Origin: Echinococcus granulosus
Taxonomy: Eukaryota > Platyhelminthes > Cestoda > Cyclophyllidea > Taeniidae
Length of the DNA stretch: 64,000 nucleotides
Direction of reading: 5' to 3'
Assembly: GCF_000524195.1 (NCBI RefSeq)
Contig: NW_020170389.1
Coordinates: 605,719 to 669,718, forward strand
The position numbers and the translations under genes are program-made. Below, one piece after another: positions 59,695 through 64,000 of this stretch. The notes below the pieces were generated by a model. That model did no database searches. It saw only the letters and a list, made by a program, of their open reading frames with translations, and was not told the origin of the DNA. Numbering within the stretch: position 1 is the stretch's first letter; each line of letters begins with the position of its first letter.

Positions 59695-62600
59695 GTTTCG
59701 CCTTCTGGTGTGGAAAATGCTCTGTGACTTAATTGCATTTGATAGTCTAGGTTTTAAGCCAGACACGGTATACAACGTAGAAAAAGGTATATGTTGCAAG
59801 CAGCTTTTTACATTTAGCTCCTTCCGGAACGTCATTTGCTTTGTCCGGCGAAATCCTTAACCGTGCAGGTGGTGTGGCATTTAATGTTCTGGATTTTGGC
59901 GACCGTCTCTTTCTCTGGCATTCAGAGTATGATAAGCTGCATATCCGTGAACTTTCTTTTGCGAACGACATCTCAAATGGCTCAATTGAATTTCGTTTCT
60001 CTAATGCAAAAGTTCTTCACTGCGGGATATATTATGAACGGTCTGGACTCTTCATATTGGTTACCACGACTGATGGCGTTTACCACAAACACTTCGAGTG
60101 CTACAAACAAGTAGGATTTATTTAGGAACTAAATACTAGGTCCATAAATACGAGTCGATTTTCACCAGCAAATACACATCCGACTCACAATTTTATCCGG
60201 TAAAGGGTCTTGCATCTCAGGAAATAATATGTTCCACTACTGCTCGCTATAAGGAGGACTGTTCTCTCTTTGCCTATGGGCTCAAAGGGGGCTTCGCCAT
60301 CTTCGTGTCACTATCCCATCATAACCAAGGTTTATCCTAATTGCCATCCATTTTCTTGATTCAGAAATGCAAGTACTACCAATGGTCTCGCGTTTCTCCA
60401 ATCTTTGGCCAGGAATTATCCCTTCGTTTTTAAAGTGGGTTTTCTATCTATTTGTTTTAATCGCTTTTAGCAAACAAGATTCTGGAAACCTAGAGAGTCC
60501 GGTATCTATAGCCTTTCTCAGTGATATGACTGCGAATCCCATACTAATTTGCGTTTGCAAGGATCATTATTTACGCGCCTGGGATTTGGAAGTACTAGAA
60601 TTTTCTTTTTAATTATTTCTTCCAGCATTGCCAATGCGTTTCCACGATCGATCTTTTGAAATGCTTGAGTACCTTTTCCAGTTGTTTCGATACTTTCACT
60701 GTTACGAAACAACGCACTTTGGCGTTTGCACCTGGTGCGAATCATTGTGTCAAAACATCCAAAAATTTTGCGCTCATCTATCTGGAGCTTCTACCAACGA
60801 AGAGGTTCCCACTACCACCTATTCAGATGACCTATTGGATATGGGTTAGATTGGATAACTATGAAAACAAAGTCGCTTTTGATGTTGTTCGCGTTGAGCC
60901 CATGAAACAAATGGCAAACCCGCAAGCTTCTTTTGCTCCCGCAGTTTGTTCGCTAGTCGATTTCGCCCCGTTTCTGTCCCATGATGTTTCTTGCGCTCCA
61001 GACGTTTCAATGGGAGTCAATTCGATTGGAGTTAAACTACCCATTTTAAGTATGTTCATATTCTTATGGAATAGGTAATTGCTTTTTCTTCTGATTGTAG
61101 GTGTATGGTCAATAGTAGATGTCCCAAATGAAGAGGGTTCTATTCAATCCACGTTACAGTTAAATAAATACGATTCAGACGGTTCCCAACCCTCTCTTAT
61201 ATCCACCTCATCGTTGATCGGATACGCCAACATGCAATTATGGCAAGAACCATTGCCTCCATCCATTTTCATCCCACAACGTGGTTACAATGATGAGCTC
61301 GCTATGCCCAGTGACATTGTCGAGGAAAGCTTTGATCTAACCGCCTTCATGGATTTCATTTTCACTCCCGGTCGTTTCGCTAAAGTGGCGATTCACGATG
61401 CCTTCAAGGTTAGCCAGCACCTTATTCATGCCGCATTAGCACTTGGTCTGCTTATACCATTTTTTTAGTCATTGAAGCAGTCGCATCACCTACCACAGGA
61501 ATGTCCCCCAGACGACGTTGTGACAACTATGAGGGACGAAATCAGTCACGCACTCATTTCAGTCGTGAGTAGAGTCTAACAGGTCTCTCCATTCCCTTCC
61601 ACTTCACTTTTGATCACCACCTTTCATTGGTATAACCGCTAGTTCCGACCGTCACTCTCTGTTGCCGAATTCCGGACCCTCCTGATGACTTTCCACCAGA
61701 TTATCGTGGACTACCACCAACGAGCCTCTGAACCTCTTGGTTTATTCTGTGTAAAGTCGAATGGGGATGTCGTCGTTGTGCATCGTTCCGGCCTCTCCGT
61801 GGCACGACGTCTTCAATCGACAGAGGAGGGCCTCTTGAACTCACCCTTTCTCGATTACTGTCCCACCGAGTCAGGCAGGTTACACTCCTTTCCTCCTGTC
61901 TCCATGGCATCACATCGCGAGCATCTATTTTTAATGTCTTTTGCACCTCATTCTAGATCTCGAGACATCGGCGTTAAATCAGCGAGTCACCAAACTACGC
62001 GCTCGAGAACGCCTCGTATCTTGCTGTCGTCGAATTGTCAAGGGTCTTGCCCAAAGCCAAGTTTGGTTGGAACATGAACGCAAGATTTGCGAGAATCTCG
62101 AGAACTTTCACCATACCGAAACTGTTCTCAATCAACTTCTGTGAGTACTTCCCTGCGAGGCTTATAAACGCTCGTTTTACTAAACCATATCATTTAATTT
62201 GATGCTCCAGTAATCAAGCAGTCAGATTTGTTTCAGTACATTAAGTGGATTAGCTCAGTTAAATCTCAATTGTTGGAAGAAGTTTCATAACCGTCTTATC
62301 CGTTTGTATGTTATACAAAAAAAAATTTAATGGGCTTTTTTGTTAAACACTTTATAATTAGTATTTTTTGGATCAATCTTCATCTGCGTTCGCCTTCAGT
62401 TTTACTGAAAATGATCGGTAGTAATGTCATTGATTTGTAGGGCAGACTTACCAGCTAATCAGTTATTTGATTGGGAAGAGGACGATGTTATGGAAGGAAT
62501 GGAGGACGCTTTTAGTTGGTTTCTGGAGTTCCTTTTCACACCGTATCCAATCGAGTTCACTGCCGCAGAGTTGGGGAAAGAGGAGGAAGTCGAGAAGGGT

Positions 62601-63977
62601 ACATCACGAAATAATTGCTGCTCCAGTCATATTTGCTCCATACTAACCCAGTGTTTTGATTAAGATTCAGTAGGTAATGTTTCGACACATAAAAGCCTTT
62701 ATCAACCCTCGCATCTTCTGAGTTTCGGATCATGTCTGTCTGCGGAATTGCTGCGTCAAGGTGTCCGGCAGACAGCAAACACTAGCTTACGTTTCTGTGT
62801 CGCGATGCACCTTCTTTGGCGCCACTGCAACCACCACTCTGCTACCTCACTCGGATCTTCTCGGATAGAGGATCATTTGCAGCAATCCTATCGATGCCTT
62901 GCAGTCATCCAGTGGCTCACCATTACCCGCGCTGCGTCTCCGTCAGACCAAAGTTTTTTGTGAGCCACTTGTTACCTCCGAAGCCTGCTTGAGTGTTAGT
63001 ATAATGATTGGTAAAGAGCTTCTTTTATGAATTCAGGTCTTTGGTGTGGACTCATCTCAAGATACTTGGCATGGAAGATCGATCTATGGACTCCGTCCCT
63101 CGTAATGTTTACCAGTCTACCTCCAACAGGATGTGTTTTCAGTTTTCCGGCTTGAGTCTTCTCGAGGAGCTCATTCTCTCCGCTCCCGAGATTTTCTCTG
63201 TCTTCTCGGGGGGTATAGACGAACCCTCCTGGAGAACACACGCCTCCATAATCATTATGGCTCTTCAAAAGGATCTTTTTCCTGTACTGAAAAACGGCGA
63301 AACTGTTGCTCCTCTTCTCAAACATCTCTTACTTGGCGCTCGGGTAATGCTCTCTTTTATTTTTTAAGATGTTTTGTAGCCCGAGGCAACTTTCGTATTG
63401 TCTTTTTTTACCACAGTGTAAGGAGCTACTGACCTTGTGTAAGTGCCTTGCACCAAATGCTTTCGGTAATATCGATCTGAAAGGTCTGCCAAGTGTTTGT
63501 CGAGATGGCCAGATAGACGGAAAATCAAAACCTATCCTGAGAAATGGGTTTTGGTGGCCGGGAGATGTAAACGCACTTCATATGTGTGCTTTTCTTGCGT
63601 TGTTGTGGTCCGGGTTCGTCACTATTGTCATTGTGTTAGAGCTGTGGATTTTCACCGCTTGAAGTAGCCAACTGGATTCCTGTCCTCTCGTAAACGTTTT
63701 CAGGCTCACAGACGAGGCGGTTGAACAATATATCCAAGGTTCATTGTATCTGCGACGCCGTCTGCTCAGTCGTTTGCATCCCTTTTCTACTGAATACTCA
63801 TCGGATTTGGCCCCTGATGAAAATATTGCAGCGCCGTGCTCTCTCTTGGAAAAGCTTTTTCCTGCTGAATTCGCTCTAAGTACTTTACTCTGTTTTCCTA
63901 CTACCATTCAAGATAGTCGTGGTCTACTTTCCACTCCGCTCCTTGTGGACGAAGTTCAAATTCGGTACTTGATCAAA
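59573..63977 (+). CDS. NUP160: Nuclear pore complex protein Nup160, partial (15 exons, 5' exon unidentified, 3' end beyond window)
   Basis: Nup160 is a scaffold subunit of the Nup107-160 (Y) complex of the nuclear pore. It has an N-terminal beta-propeller followed by an alpha-helical solenoid. Exons: 59573-59694, 59818-60110, 60140-60329, 60365-60434, 60471-60591, 60626-61049, 61101-61408, 61469-61564, 61643-61874, 61957-62140, 62441-62598, 62674-62959, 63037-63343, 63417-63613, 63704-63977, all phase-compatible, about 1087 codons (human protein about 1400). Recognition rests on the propeller segments DRLFLWHSEY and CKDHYLRAWD, the FTPGRF motif at the propeller-solenoid junction (human SLFTPGQF), and repeated collinear similarity through the solenoid. 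Introns are very short. The first coding exon with ATG was not located and the gene continues past 64000. Confidence 0.88.
59818..60110 (+). CDS. NUP160: Nup160 exon b: beta-propeller
   Basis: 97 codons. It includes VLDFGDRLFLWHSEYDKLHIREL, and LHCGIYYERSGLFILVTTTDGVYH, which aligns with the human segment PGGVYVSETQNRVIILMLT by pattern. Donor GTAGGA, phase 0; the next acceptor is only 29 nt away. Confidence 0.9.
60140..60329 (+). CDS. NUP160: Nup160 exon c: beta-propeller
   Basis: 63 codons, including YESIFTSKYTSDSQFYPV, which mirrors the human QSIFTDIGKVDFTDPCNY segment, then LFAYGLKGGFAIFV. The acceptor TACTAG gives phase 0; a downstream ACCAG acceptor would break the frame. Donor GTTTAT, phase 1. 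Confidence 0.88.
60365..60434 (+). CDS. NUP160: Nup160 exon d
   Basis: A 70-nt exon reading EMQVLPMVSRFSNLWPG; similar to the VMQRLLTGWMP region of human Nup160. Flanked by introns of 35 and 36 nt. Confidence 0.88.
60471..60591 (+). CDS. NUP160: Nup160 exon e: propeller blade
   Basis: PVSIAFLSDMTANPILICVC and KDHYLRAWDLE match the human blade ending in LCQDHKLRMWSY. Acceptor TTTTAG, donor GTACTA, phase 0. Confidence 0.92.
60626..61049 (+). CDS. NUP160: Nup160 exon f: propeller
   Basis: 141 codons covering the remaining propeller strands, including FALIYLELLPTKRFP and a hydrophobic strand pair before the next blade. Acceptor CTTCCAG after a 34-nt intron, donor GTATGT, phase 1. Confidence 0.88.
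61101..61408 (+). CDS. NUP160: Nup160 exon g: propeller end and FTPGRF motif
   Basis: Starts with SVWSIVDV (human DIWALWHD) and ends with FMDFIFTPGRFAKVAIHDAFK, matching the LFTPGQF motif at the start of the helical domain. This is the strongest family signature in the gene. Donor GTTAGC, phase 0. Confidence 0.93.
61469..61564 (+). CDS. NUP160: Nup160 exon h
   Basis: 32 codons; helix VVTTMRDEISHALISV aligns with the human ELKKEVTLAVENEL helix. Phase 0-0, donor GTGAGT. Confidence 0.88.
61643..61874 (+). CDS. NUP160: Nup160 exon i (GC donor)
   Basis: AEFRTLLMTFHQIIVDYHQ matches the human EEFRNLQQEFWCKF helix. EPLGLFCVKSNGDVVVVHRSG corresponds to the following hairpin. No GT donor with the required phase and a plausible context exists. 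A GC donor, TCAG|GCAGGT, gives the correct phase and the acidic junction TESDLETS. Confidence 0.75.
61957..62140 (+). CDS. NUP160: Nup160 exon j: helical solenoid
   Basis: LETSALNQRVTKLRARERLVSCC and the following helices. Clearly coding by composition. Acceptor CATTCTAG, donor GTGAGT, phase 2. Confidence 0.85.
62441..62598 (+). CDS. NUP160: Nup160 exon k: helical solenoid
   Basis: DDVMEGMEDAFSWFLEFL matches the human DVENVMEDICSKLQEI helix by position. It ends in a Glu/Lys-rich loop at a GTACAT donor, phase 1. Preceded by the longest intron of this gene (300 bp). Confidence 0.88.
62674..62959 (+). CDS. NUP160: Nup160 exon l: helical solenoid
   Basis: ELLRQGVRQTANTSLRFCVAMHLLWRH aligns with the human VCRGVHKIASTRFLICRDLLIL helices. 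Acceptor CAGTAG, donor GTGAGC, phase 2; reading past it meets TGA at once. Confidence 0.9.
63037..63343 (+). CDS. NUP160: Nup160 exon m: helical solenoid
   Basis: 103 codons. SLLEELILSAPEIFSVF, then helices ending HLLLGAR, corresponding to the human VELFFQEVARKHIISHLF region. Acceptor ATTCAG, donor GTAATG, phase 0. Confidence 0.9.
63417..63613 (+). CDS. NUP160: Nup160 exon n
   Basis: CKELLTLCKCLAPNAF opens it, and NALHMCAFLALLWSG closes it, matching the human GSCRFMLGRCYLVTG helix. The donor is the non-consensus GTTCGT at 63614, phase 2; the junction reads SGLTDEAVEQY. An earlier GTAAAC donor would fail the phase test. Confidence 0.85.
63704..63977 (+). CDS. NUP160: Nup160 exon o (last in window)
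   Basis: 91 codons: LTDEAVEQYIQGSLYLRRRLL matches the human GQKALECFCQAA repeat helix, and the exon continues to VDEVQIRYLIK. Acceptor TTTTCAG, donor GTATGT at 63978, phase 0. The remaining 3' exons lie outside the window. Confidence 0.88.
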
Positions 63978-64000
63978 GTATGTGCGGTTTGAATAATGCA

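Noticed and set aside
63560..63571. GTAAAC near 63567 as the donor of Nup160 exon n
   Set aside because: Phase 0, incompatible with exon o, and it would delete a helix (NALHMCAFLALLWSG) that matches the family.
1..64000. CRISPR arrays, rRNA, tRNA, transposases or reverse transcriptases
   Set aside because: None seen: no regularly spaced repeats, no conserved RNA cores, and no RT or transposase motifs in any open frame.

Overview
The window is eukaryotic nuclear DNA. It is AT-rich, with short coding islands bounded by GT...AG splice sites, no operons and no ribosome-binding sites. Two protein-coding genes lie head to tail on the + strand. The protein families (a PDZ-RGSL-C1-DH-PH Rho exchange factor and the nucleoporin Nup160) identify a metazoan. 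Strongly diverged sequences, together with a mix of kilobase introns and introns of only 29-36 nt, suggest a parasitic flatworm (cestode or trematode). That placement is an inference; no species-specific marker was seen.

Region 1 (1-6620) is upstream non-coding DNA with a promoter-like stretch carrying two inverted CCAAT boxes at about 6.4 kb. Region 2 (6621-57861) is one large gene reconstructed here as 29 coding exons. All donor and acceptor phases match and the summed length is 7362 nt (2453 codons plus stop). Domain order is: a 480-residue Ser/Thr-rich N-terminus, PDZ (about 483-565), RGS-like/LH domain (about 780-1000), C1 zinc finger (1162-1211), DH (about 1504-1735), PH (about 1738-1905), and a long acidic/Ser-rich tail ending in a possible PDZ ligand. 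This is the architecture of Drosophila RhoGEF2 and C. elegans RHGF-1, the invertebrate counterparts of vertebrate ARHGEF11/ARHGEF12, which couple G-alpha-12/13 to RhoA. The DH domain has lost the residues normally considered catalytic.

Region 3 (57862-59572) is a short intergenic interval with a polyadenylation signal for the first gene and presumably the promoter and unidentified first exon of the next. Region 4 (59573 to the window end) holds 15 exons, about 1087 codons, of Nup160, a scaffold subunit of the Nup107-160 (Y) complex. The gene runs off the right edge. It is compact, with introns of 29-36 nt near the 5' end.

The two genes have no known functional link; they are neighbours with opposite intron regimes. 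No tRNA, rRNA, CRISPR array, or recognisable transposon was found. Minor elements are microsatellites, two perfect palindromes/inverted repeats, a CCAAT cluster in intron 5 that may be an internal promoter, and a candidate poison exon after the C1 exon.
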